This document shows, piece by piece, positions 49,408-58,126 of a DNA stretch of 64,000 bases; position 1 is the stretch's first letter, and the number at the start of each line of letters is the position of its first letter. Location of the stretch: assembly GCA_013361935.1 (NCBI GenBank), contig JABFXC010000034.1, forward strand, positions 1-64,000, read 5' to 3'. Position numbers and translations under genes: made by a program. The DNA comes from Gemmatimonadaceae bacterium (lineage in GTDB: Bacteria > Gemmatimonadota > Gemmatimonadetes > Gemmatimonadales > Gemmatimonadaceae). The notes under the pieces are model-generated. The model had not been told where the DNA came from and made no database searches. It was given only the letters and a program-made list of their open reading frames with translations.

Positions 49408-50184
49408 ATGGAGGCGCGCACCGTCCAGCTGGTACTGCACTATGACGGCGGACATTTCGCCGGGTGGCAGCGGCAGCGAGCGGAGCGAACGGTGCAGGGC
49501 GTGCTCGAGGAGACGCTCGCGCGGCTCTGCGCGGCGCCGGTGCCGGTCACCGGCGCGGGGCGAACCGACGCGGGGGTTCATGCCCGCGGTCAGGCCGCGG
49601 GGATCCGCGTCGCTCCGAAATGGGAGCCGTTCGCGCTCCGCCGCGCGCTCAACGCGACGCTTCCGCCGGATGTCTGGGTCGCCGCGGCCCATGAGATGCG
49701 TCCCGAGTTTCACGCGCGGTACAGCGCCCTCTCGCGCCGCTACACCTACGTCGTGGGAACCGACGAGGAGGCGGCGTCACCCTTCCGGCGCCCGCACGAG
49801 CTGGCCGAGCGACACCCGCTCGACCGCGCTCGGCTGGACGAAGCTGCGCGCACGATCGTCGGCGAGCACTGCTTCCGCGGCTTCGCGGTGCGGGGCACGG
49901 CGCCGGAAGCCGATGACCATCGCTGCATCGTCCGCGGGGCACGATGGATCGATCGGCCCGGGGGACTCGCGTTCGAGATCGAGGCCAACCGCTTTCTCCA
50001 CCACATGGTGCGATTCCTCGTCGGGACGATGCTCGAGATCGCGCGCGGCCGGCGACCGGCCGCGGTGATGCGCGCCATCCTCGAGTCGGACCACAACCGC
50101 GACGTCTCCCCGCCCGCGCCGGCGCACGCACTCTTCCTCGACCGCGTCGAGTACCCGGCGACGCTCTACACGGACGTCGGATGA
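49408..50184 (+). CDS. truA: tRNA pseudouridine(38-40) synthase
   Basis: A 258-aa TruA. The ATG at 49408 is chosen because it precedes VQLVLHYDGGHFAGWQRQ and lies just after a promoter-like sequence; an earlier in-frame ATG at 49357 lies upstream of that promoter. The catalytic Asp is in GAGRTDAGVHARGQ; LSRRYTYVV and FLHHMVRFLVGTMLEIARG are conserved. It heads the long plus-strand run. Confidence 0.95.
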   Translation: MEARTVQLVLHYDGGHFAGWQRQRAERTVQGVLEETLARLCAAPVPVTGAGRTDAGVHARGQAAGIRVAPKWEPFALRRALNATLPPDVWVAAAHEMRPEFHARYSALSRRYTYVVGTDEEAASPFRRPHELAERHPLDRARLDEAARTIVGEHCFRGFAVRGTAPEADDHRCIVRGARWIDRPGGLAFEIEANRFLHHMVRFLVGTMLEIARGRRPAAVMRAILESDHNRDVSPPAPAHALFLDRVEYPATLYTDVG

Positions 50185-50843
50185 AGATCTTTCTTCTCTC
50201 GGTCTCCCCCGACGAAGTCCGCTGGGCGGAGTCCAACGGCCTGATCGACGGCGTCGTGACCACGCCGGCGATGCTCCACCGCGCGCGCGACGTGGACCAG
50301 CGCGAGCGGCTCGCGGAGCTCGTCGCCTCGACGCGGCTGCCGGTGTGCGCCAGCGCGGGCGCGGTGAACGCGCACGACATCTACCACCAGGGGCGCGAGC
50401 TCGCCCGCCTCTCCGAGGACCTGATCGTCCAGATCCCGCTCGTCGAGGACGCGATCGTCGCCATCCGGCGGCTCGCCACCGACGGCGTGCGCGTCGCCGC
50501 GGACCTCGTCTTCAACGCCGCGCAGGCGCTGCTCGCGGCGAAGGCCGGCGCGTCGATGGTGAGCACCTCCGTCGAGCAGCTCGACGTGATGGGCGACCAC
50601 GGTGTGAACGTCGTGCGCGAGATCCGCGCGGTGTTCGACGCCGACGCGGTGCCCTGCGACATCCTCGCCGCGCATCCGACGACCGCCGCGCGCTTCGCCG
50701 AGTGCGTGCTCGCCGGCGCGCACGCGGTCTCCGTCACCGCGGAGACGCTGCGCGCCTTCCTCGTGCATCCATTGACCGACCGCGGCGTGGACCAGCTCCT
50801 CTCCGAGCTCGCGCGCCAGCCGCGGACCCGCGCTCTCACATGA
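50181..50843 (+). CDS. Transaldolase/fructose-6-phosphate aldolase-like protein lacking catalytic residues
   Basis: A 220-aa protein with the length and barrel pattern of FSA/TalC-type transaldolases (GLIDGVVTTPAML near the start; FNAAQALLAAKAGASMVS; ECVLAGAHAVSVTAETLRAF near the end). Compared with Escherichia coli FSA, Asp6 is Leu6, Asn28 is Thr, and the Schiff-base Lys85 of VKVP is Gln84 (LIVQIPLVEDAI). It should therefore not form the imine. It may bind a sugar phosphate without reacting, or do different chemistry. It overlaps truA and the HtrA gene by 4 nt on each side. Confidence 0.82.
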   Translation: MKIFLLSVSPDEVRWAESNGLIDGVVTTPAMLHRARDVDQRERLAELVASTRLPVCASAGAVNAHDIYHQGRELARLSEDLIVQIPLVEDAIVAIRRLATDGVRVAADLVFNAAQALLAAKAGASMVSTSVEQLDVMGDHGVNVVREIRAVFDADAVPCDILAAHPTTAARFAECVLAGAHAVSVTAETLRAFLVHPLTDRGVDQLLSELARQPRTRALT

Positions 50844-52267
50844 CCAGCCACCCCCGCGCCTCGCAGGCGCTCGCCGTCGTCGTCGTCGCCGCGCTCGTCG
50901 CCTGCAACACCTCGTCGAAGACCGAGGCGCAGCAGACGACGCCCCCCGGCGGCACCCTTCCCGCCGCGGTCTCCAACGCCGCGATCGACGCCTCGCGCCA
51001 GACCGCGATCACCCAGGCGGTCGCTCGCGTCGCGCCCACGGTGGTGACGGTGCAGACGGAGATCCTCGAGCGGGTCGCCGCGGATCCCTTCGAGCAGTTC
51101 TTCGGTGGACGCTCAGGCCAGCGGATCACTCCGGGGCTCGGCTCCGGCTTCATCGTCAGGCAGGACGGGGTCATCGTCACCAACGCGCACGTCGTCGCCG
51201 GCGCGACGCGCGTCTCCATCGCCTTGCGCGACGGCACGAGCTACCCGGCGAAGATCCTCGGCGTCGACGAGGCGAACGATCTCGCCGTCCTCAAGATCGA
51301 CAAGACCGGCCTTCCCGTCGCGCCGTTAGGCGACTCGGACAAGCTGATCATCGGCGAGTGGGCGATCGCCATCGGCAATCCGTACGGCTTCCTCCTCGGC
51401 AACAGCGAGCCGAGCGTGACCGCGGGCGTCATCAGCGGCACCGGGCGCAACCTCGTCGGCGCGAGCGAGGGCGGCGGCATGTACGTCGACATGGTGCAGA
51501 CCGACGCGGCGATCAACCCGGGCAACTCCGGTGGGCCGCTGCTGAACGCGGCGGGCGAGGTCGTCGGCGTCAACAGCTCGATTTATTCGCCGACGGGCGG
51601 GTCGATCGGACTCGGCTTCGCGATCCCGATCAATCGCGCGCGCCGCGTCGCCGAGGACCTTCTGGCGCACGGCGCCGTGCGGCGCCCGTGGGTCGGCGTC
51701 AAGCTGCAGCTTCCGACGACGAACAACCCGCGCGACGCGATCACCTCCGGGGTGATCGTGCGCAACGTCGTCCCGAACTCCCCCGCCGCCCAGGCCGGCC
51801 TTCGCCCCGGGGATGTGATCGTCGCGGCTGGCACGAAGCCGCTCCGGAACGCCTTCGACTGGGAGGCCGAGCTGCTCGACGTCCGGGTCGGCGAGAAGGT
51901 GCCGCTGCGAGTGCACCGAGGCGGCCGCGACCTCACGATCGACGTCACCGTCGCCGATCTGCCCGAGGTGAGTGCCGAGAAGGTCCAGGTGCTGCGCGAG
52001 ATGGAGCTCGTGACGCTCACGCCGGCGATCCGTGCGGAGCGCGGGGTGCGCAGCGGTCAGGGCGCGGTGATCTACAAGGTGAGCGACCGCGTCGCCGACG
52101 AGATCGGCCTGCAGAGCGGCGACGTGATCGTGCAGGTGAACAGGACGCCGATCTCCTCGGCGGACGAAGCCGCGCAGGCGATCGACTACTACGGCGGCCG
52201 CGGGCCCATCCAGCTCTTCTTCGAGCGCGGCGGCCGCGTCTACTCGACCGACTTCATGCTCCGATGA
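50840..52267 (+). CDS. DegP/HtrA-type serine protease, lipoprotein
   Basis: A 475-aa periplasmic protease. It has a lipobox (AALVAC, Cys22), a trypsin-like domain with His117 (TNAHVV), Asp147 (NDLAVLKI) and Ser230 (NPGNSGGPLL), and two PDZ domains (about 285-370 with VVPNSPAAQAGLRPGDVIVA; about 385-470 with DRVADEIGLQSGDVIVQVNR). A membrane-anchored DegS/DegP-like role in envelope protein quality control is expected. Leu-Gly of APLGDSDK is TTA-GGC in the dispersed motif. Overlaps both neighbours by 4 nt. Confidence 0.94.
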   Translation: MTSHPRASQALAVVVVAALVACNTSSKTEAQQTTPPGGTLPAAVSNAAIDASRQTAITQAVARVAPTVVTVQTEILERVAADPFEQFFGGRSGQRITPGLGSGFIVRQDGVIVTNAHVVAGATRVSIALRDGTSYPAKILGVDEANDLAVLKIDKTGLPVAPLGDSDKLIIGEWAIAIGNPYGFLLGNSEPSVTAGVISGTGRNLVGASEGGGMYVDMVQTDAAINPGNSGGPLLNAAGEVVGVNSSIYSPTGGSIGLGFAIPINRARRVAEDLLAHGAVRRPWVGVKLQLPTTNNPRDAITSGVIVRNVVPNSPAAQAGLRPGDVIVAAGTKPLRNAFDWEAELLDVRVGEKVPLRVHRGGRDLTIDVTVADLPEVSAEKVQVLREMELVTLTPAIRAERGVRSGQGAVIYKVSDRVADEIGLQSGDVIVQVNRTPISSADEAAQAIDYYGGRGPIQLFFERGGRVYSTDFMLR

Positions 52268-53700
52268 GCGATTTCGAACGCTACAGCTCTCCCCTCGCCG
52301 AGCGCTATGCGTCGAAGGCGATGCTGCGCCTGTGGTCGCCGCAGACGCGCCACGGTCTCTGGCGGCGGCTCTGGCTCGCGCTCGCCGAAGCGGAGCGCGA
52401 GCTCGGCGTCGCGATCCCCGACGAGGCGATCGCGCAGATGCGAGCCCACCTGGACGACATCGACTTCGCGGCGGTGGCCGGCTACGAGAAGCGCTTCCGG
52501 CACGACGTGATGGCGCACGTCCACGCCTTCGGCGCGGTCGCACCCGCTGCCGCGCCCTTCATCCATCTCGGCGCGACGAGCGCGTACGTCACCGACAACG
52601 CGGATCTCATCCTCGCGCGGCGCGGCTTGGAGCTCCTCCGCGGCAAGATCGTCGAGGTGCTCGCCTCCCTCGCCGCGTTCGCGGCCGAGTGGCGCGCCGA
52701 GCCGACGCTCGGCTACACGCATCTGCAGGCCGCGCAGCTCACCACCGTCGGCAAGCGCGCGACGCTCTGGATGCAGGACCTCGTGCTCGACCTCGGCGAC
52801 ATCGAGCACCGGATCGCGACGCTGCCGTTCCGCGGCGTGAAAGGGACGACGGGGACGCAGGCGAGCTTCCTCGAGCTGTTCGGCGGCGACCACGCGAAGG
52901 TTCGCGCGCTCGACGCCCTGGTCACGCGGAAGCTGGACTTCGCGCGGTCGCTCCCCGTGACGGGGCAGACGTACACACGCAAGCTCGACGCGCAGATCCT
53001 CGCGCCGGTGGCCGGGGTCGCGGCGAGCGCGGCGAAGTTCGCCTCCGACCTGCGGATGCTGCAGGCCTTCGGGGAGATCGAGGAGCCCTTCGAGAAGGAG
53101 CAGATCGGCTCCTCGGCGATGGCCTACAAGAGGAATCCGATGCGCTCCGAGCGGATCAACTCCCTCGCGCGCTTCGTGATCGAGCTCGAGGCCAGCCCGA
53201 ACCACACGCACAGCGTGCAGTACTTCGAGCGCACCCTCGACGACAGCGCGAATCGCCGGCTGGTCATCCCCGAATCGTTCCTCGCGACCGACGCGATCCT
53301 CGTGCTCATGGGGAACGTCGCCGGCGGGCTCGAGGTCCATCCCGCGCGGATCCGCCGCCGCATCGCCGACGAGCTGCCCTTCATGGCCACGGAGGAGCTG
53401 ATCGTCCGCGCGGTGCGCGCGGGCGGCAACCGTCAGGCGGCGCACGAGGTGATCCGCCGGCACAGCATCGCCGCCGCGCGGGCGGTGAAGGACGATGGCC
53501 GCGCCAACGACATGCTCGAGCGGCTTGCCGCGGACTCCGAGTTCGGCGTCGCGATCGATGACCTGCGGACCGCGCTCGACCCGCGCCGGTTCATCGGTCG
53601 TGCGCCCGAGCAGGTGGACGAGTTCCTCGCGGAGGTGGTCGGGCCACTGCTCGCCGGCCCGCGGCATGGCGCGCCCGAGCGGGAGGAGCTGCGCGTATGA
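52264..53700 (+). CDS. purB: Adenylosuccinate lyase
   Basis: A 478-aa fumarase/aspartase-superfamily enzyme that acts twice in purine synthesis. Start at 52264 overlaps the HtrA stop (ATGA). The superfamily signature is [17 protein letters not shown] (usual form GSSxMPxKxN, with the Pro replaced by Ala), and [16 protein letters not shown] and [16 protein letters not shown] (general acid/base His) are conserved. It opens the purine gene cluster. Confidence 0.95.
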   Translation: MSDFERYSSPLAERYASKAMLRLWSPQTRHGLWRRLWLALAEAERELGVAIPDEAIAQMRAHLDDIDFAAVAGYEKRFRHDVMAHVHAFGAVAPAAAPFIHLGATSAYVTDNADLILARRGLELLRGKIVEVLASLAAFAAEWRAEPTLGYTHLQAAQLTTVGKRATLWMQDLVLDLGDIEHRIATLPFRGVKGTTGTQASFLELFGGDHAKVRALDALVTRKLDFARSLPVTGQTYTRKLDAQILAPVAGVAASAAKFASDLRMLQAFGEIEEPFEKEQIGSSAMAYKRNPMRSERINSLARFVIELEASPNHTHSVQYFERTLDDSANRRLVIPESFLATDAILVLMGNVAGGLEVHPARIRRRIADELPFMATEELIVRAVRAGGNRQAAHEVIRRHSIAAARAVKDDGRANDMLERLAADSEFGVAIDDLRTALDPRRFIGRAPEQVDEFLAEVVGPLLAGPRHGAPEREELRV

Positions 53701-54632
53701 CCCTGGAAACGGTGAACGCGACCGACCTGCCACTCCCGCGCGTCCGCACCGGCAAGGTGCGTGACGTCTATGCCGTCGGCGACGATCGGATCCTCCTCGT
53801 GGCGACCGACCGGGTGAGCGCGTTCGACGTGGTCATGCGGGAGGCGGTCCCCGCGAAGGGCGCGGTGCTCACGCAGCTCACCGCGTGGTGGCTGCGTCAC
53901 CTGGAGGACGCGATCCCGCACCACATGATCAGCGCCGACGCCGGGGAGATCGCGCGCATGGTCCCGGCGCTGGCCGGGAAGGTGCGCCTCCTCGCCGGCC
54001 GCGCGATGCTCTGCCGCCGGACGGCGCCCTATCCCGTCGAGTGCGTGATCCGTGGTTACATTACGGGGTCGGCGTGGAAGGAGTACTCGCGCGCCGGCAC
54101 CCTCGCCGGCGAGCCGCTCCCGAAAGGGCTGCGCGAGAGCGACCGGCTCGAGCCGGCGATCTTCAGTCCGGCGACGAAGGCGGAGTCCGGACACGACGAG
54201 AACATCTCGGTGGAGCGGCTGCGATCGATCGTGGGGATGCAAACGGCGGCACTGCTCGAAGGACTCACGCGCACGGTGTACGAGCGCGGGCGCGCGCTCG
54301 CCGCGGAGCGCGGGATCATCGTCGCCGACACGAAGCTCGAGTTCGGACGCACGCCCGACGGACAGACGCTGCTCATCGACGAGGTCCTCACCCCCGACAG
54401 CTCGCGCTTCTGGCCGGCGGACTCGTACGCACCCGGCCGCTCGCAGCCGAGCTTCGACAAGCAGCCACTTCGTGATTACCTCGAGCGCGAGCGCGCGGCG
54501 GGACGATGGAACGGCGAGACACCCCCGCCGACACTTCCCGCCGACGTGGTCACCGCGACCAGCGCACGCTATCTCGACGCCTATCGCCGGATCACCGGCG
54601 TGCCACTGAACATTCCGGAGCCGACGACGTGA
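53697..54632 (+). CDS. purC: Phosphoribosylaminoimidazole-succinocarboxamide synthase (SAICAR synthetase)
   Basis: A 311-aa enzyme of the longer form. [51 protein letters not shown] and [12 protein letters not shown] are conserved. It ligates aspartate to CAIR with ATP. Overlaps purB by 4 nt and psd by 4 nt (GTGA). Confidence 0.96.
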   Translation: MTLETVNATDLPLPRVRTGKVRDVYAVGDDRILLVATDRVSAFDVVMREAVPAKGAVLTQLTAWWLRHLEDAIPHHMISADAGEIARMVPALAGKVRLLAGRAMLCRRTAPYPVECVIRGYITGSAWKEYSRAGTLAGEPLPKGLRESDRLEPAIFSPATKAESGHDENISVERLRSIVGMQTAALLEGLTRTVYERGRALAAERGIIVADTKLEFGRTPDGQTLLIDEVLTPDSSRFWPADSYAPGRSQPSFDKQPLRDYLERERAAGRWNGETPPPTLPADVVTATSARYLDAYRRITGVPLNIPEPTT

Positions 54633-55282
54633 GAATCGCCCGCGAGGGACTTCCCTTCATCGCCATCGCCGCCGTGCTCGCGCTGGTGGCGATCCTGTAC
54701 TCCGCGCGACGCGGCAGCTGGCCGTCCTGGCTGCTATCCGCCGTGCTCGTCGTCGTCGCGGTGTGGGTAGTGTACTTCTTCCGCGATCCCGAGCGCACCG
54801 GCGAGCGCGGCGACCGCGTCGTGACATCGCCCGCCGACGGGAAGGTCGTGCTGATCACGGAAGTCGACGAGCCGGCGTTCATCCACGGTCGCGCCAAGCG
54901 CGTGTCGATCTTCATGAACGTCTTCAACGTCCACGTGAACCGCTACCCCGTCAGCGGCACGGTGAAGTACGTCCAGTACAACCCGGGCAAGTTTCTCAAC
55001 GCGGCCGTCGAGAAGTCGAGCCTCGAGAACGAGCAGCGGAGCGTGGGCATCGAGTCGGGGCCGTACCGCATCCTCGTCCGCCAGATCGCCGGGCTCATCG
55101 CCCGGCGCATCGTGACCTACAGCCGGGAGGGGGAGCGCGTGGAGCAGGGCGAGCGGATGGGTCTCATCCGCTTCGGGTCGCGCGTGGATGTGTTCCTCCC
55201 CACCGACGCGACGGTGCGGGTGAAGATCGGCGATCTGACCACGGCGGGGACGACCACGCTCGCGGAGCTGCCCGCGCGATGA
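54629..55282 (+). CDS. psd: Phosphatidylserine decarboxylase (short, archaeal type)
   Basis: A 217-aa proenzyme; GTG start overlapping the purC stop. Two N-terminal membrane helices ([35 protein letters not shown]) anchor it, followed by [16 protein letters not shown] and [18 protein letters not shown]. Self-cleavage is expected at the Gly-Ser of [13 protein letters not shown], producing the pyruvoyl cofactor. With the next gene it completes phosphatidylethanolamine synthesis. Confidence 0.95.
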   Translation: MRIAREGLPFIAIAAVLALVAILYSARRGSWPSWLLSAVLVVVAVWVVYFFRDPERTGERGDRVVTSPADGKVVLITEVDEPAFIHGRAKRVSIFMNVFNVHVNRYPVSGTVKYVQYNPGKFLNAAVEKSSLENEQRSVGIESGPYRILVRQIAGLIARRIVTYSREGERVEQGERMGLIRFGSRVDVFLPTDATVRVKIGDLTTAGTTTLAELPAR

Positions 55283-56220
55283 GCCCGATGATCCCGCGGC
55301 GCGAGATCAGGCGGCAGGTGATCGCGCTGCCTAACGGCTTCACGCTCGGGAACCTGTTCTTCGGCATCTTCGCGATCGTCGCCGCCTCGCGCGGCCGCTA
55401 CAGCGACGCCGGCGTGTACGTCGTGCTCGGCGGCATCTGCGACGCACTCGACGGACGGGTCGCGCGCTTCACCGGCACCGGCTCCCGCTTCGGCGAGGAG
55501 CTCGACTCGCTCGTCGACGCGATCTCCTTCGGGCTGGCGCCGGCGATGATCATGTACTTCGCCGTGCTGAACAAGGAAGGGTGGGACTGGGTCTTCGCCT
55601 TCTTCTTCGCCGCCTGCGCGGTGATGCGCCTCGCCCGATTCAACGTCGAGCAGGCCGGAAAGAAGAAGACGTACTTCCACGGCCTGCCCAGCCCCGCCGC
55701 GGGGATGACGCTCGCGACGTACTACGCCTTCAGCCAGACGCCGCTCTACAACGAGACGATGCTCCTCGGCGGGCAGCGCGTCCTCGCCGACTGGCCCTGG
55801 CACGTGATGATGCGGGTGATCATGGTCATGCTCGCGCTGCTCATGATCAGCGAGGTTCCCTACCCCGCCGTGCCGACGGTGAACCTCCGATCGGTGCGCG
55901 GGATCATCGGTGGCCTGATTCTCCTCGCCGCGCTGCTCGGGCTGATCTTCCTGCCCCGCGAGTTCTTCTTCCCGGTGCTGCTCGCCTACGTCCTGTTCGG
56001 CGTGGCGAAGGCGGCGGTGCTCGGTGTGCTCGAGCGCGTGCCCACGGGCGCGTCGATCTTCGACGAGGAGGAGGAAGACCCCGACGCCGAGGACGAGATC
56101 GCGCTCCCGCGGCACGAGGAGGTCGTCGGCGGGCGCCGGCGACGCCGGCGGCGCCGGAAGCAGCGCGTGCCCCTGCCCACGCCGACCATCACCCCGGCCG
56201 TCGAGGAGGACGGCGAATGA
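55279..56220 (+). CDS. pssA: CDP-diacylglycerol--serine O-phosphatidyltransferase
   Basis: A 313-aa integral membrane enzyme with about eight hydrophobic segments. The CDP-alcohol motif D-x2-DG-x2-AR-x8-G-x3-D-x3-D is present ([20 protein letters not shown] followed by the two final Asp). A C-terminal tail of about 55 residues is charge-segregated: an acidic block ([11 protein letters not shown]) then a run of eight Arg. That tail is not part of the usual enzyme. It overlaps psd and purS by 4 nt each. Confidence 0.94.
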   Translation: MSPMIPRREIRRQVIALPNGFTLGNLFFGIFAIVAASRGRYSDAGVYVVLGGICDALDGRVARFTGTGSRFGEELDSLVDAISFGLAPAMIMYFAVLNKEGWDWVFAFFFAACAVMRLARFNVEQAGKKKTYFHGLPSPAAGMTLATYYAFSQTPLYNETMLLGGQRVLADWPWHVMMRVIMVMLALLMISEVPYPAVPTVNLRSVRGIIGGLILLAALLGLIFLPREFFFPVLLAYVLFGVAKAAVLGVLERVPTGASIFDEEEEDPDAEDEIALPRHEEVVGGRRRRRRRRKQRVPLPTPTITPAVEEDGE

Positions 56221-56474
56221 GCAACTTCCGAGTCGCCGTCCACATCGTGCCGCGCCGCGGCATCCTCGATCCGCAGGGCACCGCCGTCGCGCACGCGCTC
56301 CAGACGCTCGGCTTCTCCGGCGTCGCCGACGTCAAGGTCGGGCGCCACATCGTGATCGACGTCGCCGCTCCCGACCGGGGCGCCGCGGACCGCTCGGCGC
56401 GCGAGATGTGCGAGAAGCTGCTCGCCAATCCGGTCACCGAGGACTTCGAGATCGCCACCGTGGAGCCGGCATGA
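56217..56474 (+). CDS. purS: Phosphoribosylformylglycinamidine synthase subunit PurS
   Basis: An 85-aa PurS ([35 protein letters not shown] C-terminus). It is the small bridging subunit of the three-part FGAM synthetase with PurQ and PurL, and lies between pssA and purQ with 4-nt overlaps at both ends. Confidence 0.95.
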   Translation: MSNFRVAVHIVPRRGILDPQGTAVAHALQTLGFSGVADVKVGRHIVIDVAAPDRGAADRSAREMCEKLLANPVTEDFEIATVEPA

Positions 56475-57163
56475 AGTTCGGCATCGTCACCTTCCCGGGC
56501 TCGAACTGCGACTACGACGCGTTCCACGCGGTGACCGATGCGCTGGGCGAGGAGGCGCGGTACCTCTGGCACCGCGAGCACGATCTCGCCGGCGCCGACG
56601 TCGTCGTCCTTCCGGGCGGCTTCAGCTACGGTGACTACCTCCGCGCCGGCGCGATCGCGCGATTCAGCCCGATCATGCGCGAGGTGGTCGCGCACGCGAA
56701 GCGCGGCGGACCGGTGCTCGCCATCTGCAACGGCTTCCAGATCGCCTGCGAGGCAGGTCTGCTCCCCGGCGCGCTCCTCCGCAACGAGTCGCTCGCCTTC
56801 GTCTCGGAGACCGTGAGGCTGCGCGTCGAGAACCCGGAGACGATGTTCACCGCGGGATACGAGAAGGGTCAGCTGCTCCGGATCCCGATCGCGCATGGTG
56901 AGGGCCGTTACACGGCCGACGAGGAGACGCTCACACGCCTCGAGGGGGACGGGCGAGTCGCTTTCCGCTACGTCGGCCCCGATGGCAGAACCGATGCGTC
57001 CGCCAATCCGAACGGATCGATGCGCGCGATCGCCGGTATCGTGAGTGAGGGGGGAAACGTCCTTGGAATGATGCCCCATCCGGAGCGCGCGGTCGATCCG
57101 CTGCTCGGCTCCGTCGACGGGCTCGCCCTGTTCGAGTCGCTGCTCTCGCGCGTCTCGGCCTAA
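56471..57163 (+). CDS. purQ: Phosphoribosylformylglycinamidine synthase subunit PurQ (glutaminase)
   Basis: A 230-aa class I glutamine amidotransferase. The nucleophile Cys is in [16 protein letters not shown], and the His-Glu pair is in [20 protein letters not shown] and [18 protein letters not shown] are conserved. It supplies ammonia to PurL. It ends at a TAA within GCCTAAC, and a GGAGG ribosome site for the next gene follows. Confidence 0.97.
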   Translation: MKFGIVTFPGSNCDYDAFHAVTDALGEEARYLWHREHDLAGADVVVLPGGFSYGDYLRAGAIARFSPIMREVVAHAKRGGPVLAICNGFQIACEAGLLPGALLRNESLAFVSETVRLRVENPETMFTAGYEKGQLLRIPIAHGEGRYTADEETLTRLEGDGRVAFRYVGPDGRTDASANPNGSMRAIAGIVSEGGNVLGMMPHPERAVDPLLGSVDGLALFESLLSRVSA

Positions 57164-57177
57164 CCCGAGGAGGACCC

Positions 57178-57813
57178 ATGCTTCGCCGCAACCTGCTGCT
57201 CGCCCTCTCACTGGTCGCCGCGCCGCTGATGGCGCAGGAAGCCCGGAACACGATCGATCCCGGGATGACCCGCGACGAGGTGGTGCAACGCCTCGGCAAG
57301 CCGCTCAACGAGCGCACCTCCGGAACGCACACGTACATGTTCTACCGGAACGGCTGCGAGAAGAGCTGCGGGATGAACGACCTCGTGGTGCTCGAGGACG
57401 GGAAGGTCGTCGATGCCGTCTTCCGCAACGGCGTGCGCGCCTACAGCGGCGCGAGCAGCTCCCCCTCCGGCGTGCAGACGACGAACAGCGCGGCCGGAGA
57501 CGCGAGCGCCGTGGCGAAGGTCCGCAAGGCGCGGCGCGGCGGTATCGTGATCGCGCGCCCCGCGCCGGGCGAGGACGCGAAGCCCGGCTCGGCCATCGTC
57601 ACCGGTCTGCAGGTCGAGCCGACGCCCGGCCCGGCCCAGCCCGCCCCGACCTCGCCGCTGCTCGGCGCGCGCATGAACCCCGCGGACTCCGTCCGTGCGC
57701 TCACCCCCGGCCGTCCGACACCGATCCCGGGGACGAAGCTCAACTCGACCGACTCCGCCCGCGCCGAGGCGATCAAGCGCCAGCAGCAGGCCGACTCCAC
57801 ACGAAAGCCCTAG
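57178..57813 (+). CDS. Secreted protein with SmpA/OmlA-like N-terminal domain and Pro-rich tail
   Basis: A 211-aa protein. A signal peptide (MLRRNLLLALSLVAAPLMAQ) is followed by a domain of about 70 residues with PGMTRDEVVQRLGKPLNERT, reminiscent of SmpA/OmlA/BamE-type lipoproteins, and two Cys (GCEKSCGMND) that may form a disulfide. The second half is low complexity (Pro, Ser, Thr, Ala) and probably disordered. GAGGAGG precedes the ATG. It interrupts the purine cluster between purQ and purL. Confidence 0.78.
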   Translation: MLRRNLLLALSLVAAPLMAQEARNTIDPGMTRDEVVQRLGKPLNERTSGTHTYMFYRNGCEKSCGMNDLVVLEDGKVVDAVFRNGVRAYSGASSSPSGVQTTNSAAGDASAVAKVRKARRGGIVIARPAPGEDAKPGSAIVTGLQVEPTPGPAQPAPTSPLLGARMNPADSVRALTPGRPTPIPGTKLNSTDSARAEAIKRQQQADSTRKP

Positions 57814-57820
57814 CGATTTC

Positions 57821-58126
57821 ATGCCGACCGATCACAAGCCCAGCCACAACGAGGACGAGTACTTCGCGAAGCACGACGCGGAGCTCATCAAGGCCCGACG
57901 GGCCGCGCTCGACGAGCAGCGCAAGCGAAGCGAGCGGGCGTCGCACTACATGAAATGCCCGAAGTGCGGGGGCGACCTGGTCGAGAGGAAGTTCCACGCG
58001 ATGGTCATCGACGTCTGCCCGGACTGCAAGGGAACGTGGATGGACGCCGGAGAGCTCGAGATGCTCGGCTACGTGAAGCGCAGCGAGATCTCGCGCTTCA
58101 TCGGCTCGCTGTTCGGGCTGAAGTAG
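57821..58126 (+). CDS. Zinc-ribbon (TFIIB-type) protein
   Basis: A 101-aa protein; start chosen at 57821. A charged helical N-terminus ([20 protein letters not shown]) precedes a zinc ribbon with two CxxC pairs ([10 protein letters not shown] and [19 protein letters not shown]), the zf-TFIIB pattern. Function is unknown; it shares one base with the purL GTG start (TAGTG), so it is probably co-translated with it. Confidence 0.85.
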   Translation: MPTDHKPSHNEDEYFAKHDAELIKARRAALDEQRKRSERASHYMKCPKCGGDLVERKFHAMVIDVCPDCKGTWMDAGELEMLGYVKRSEISRFIGSLFGLK

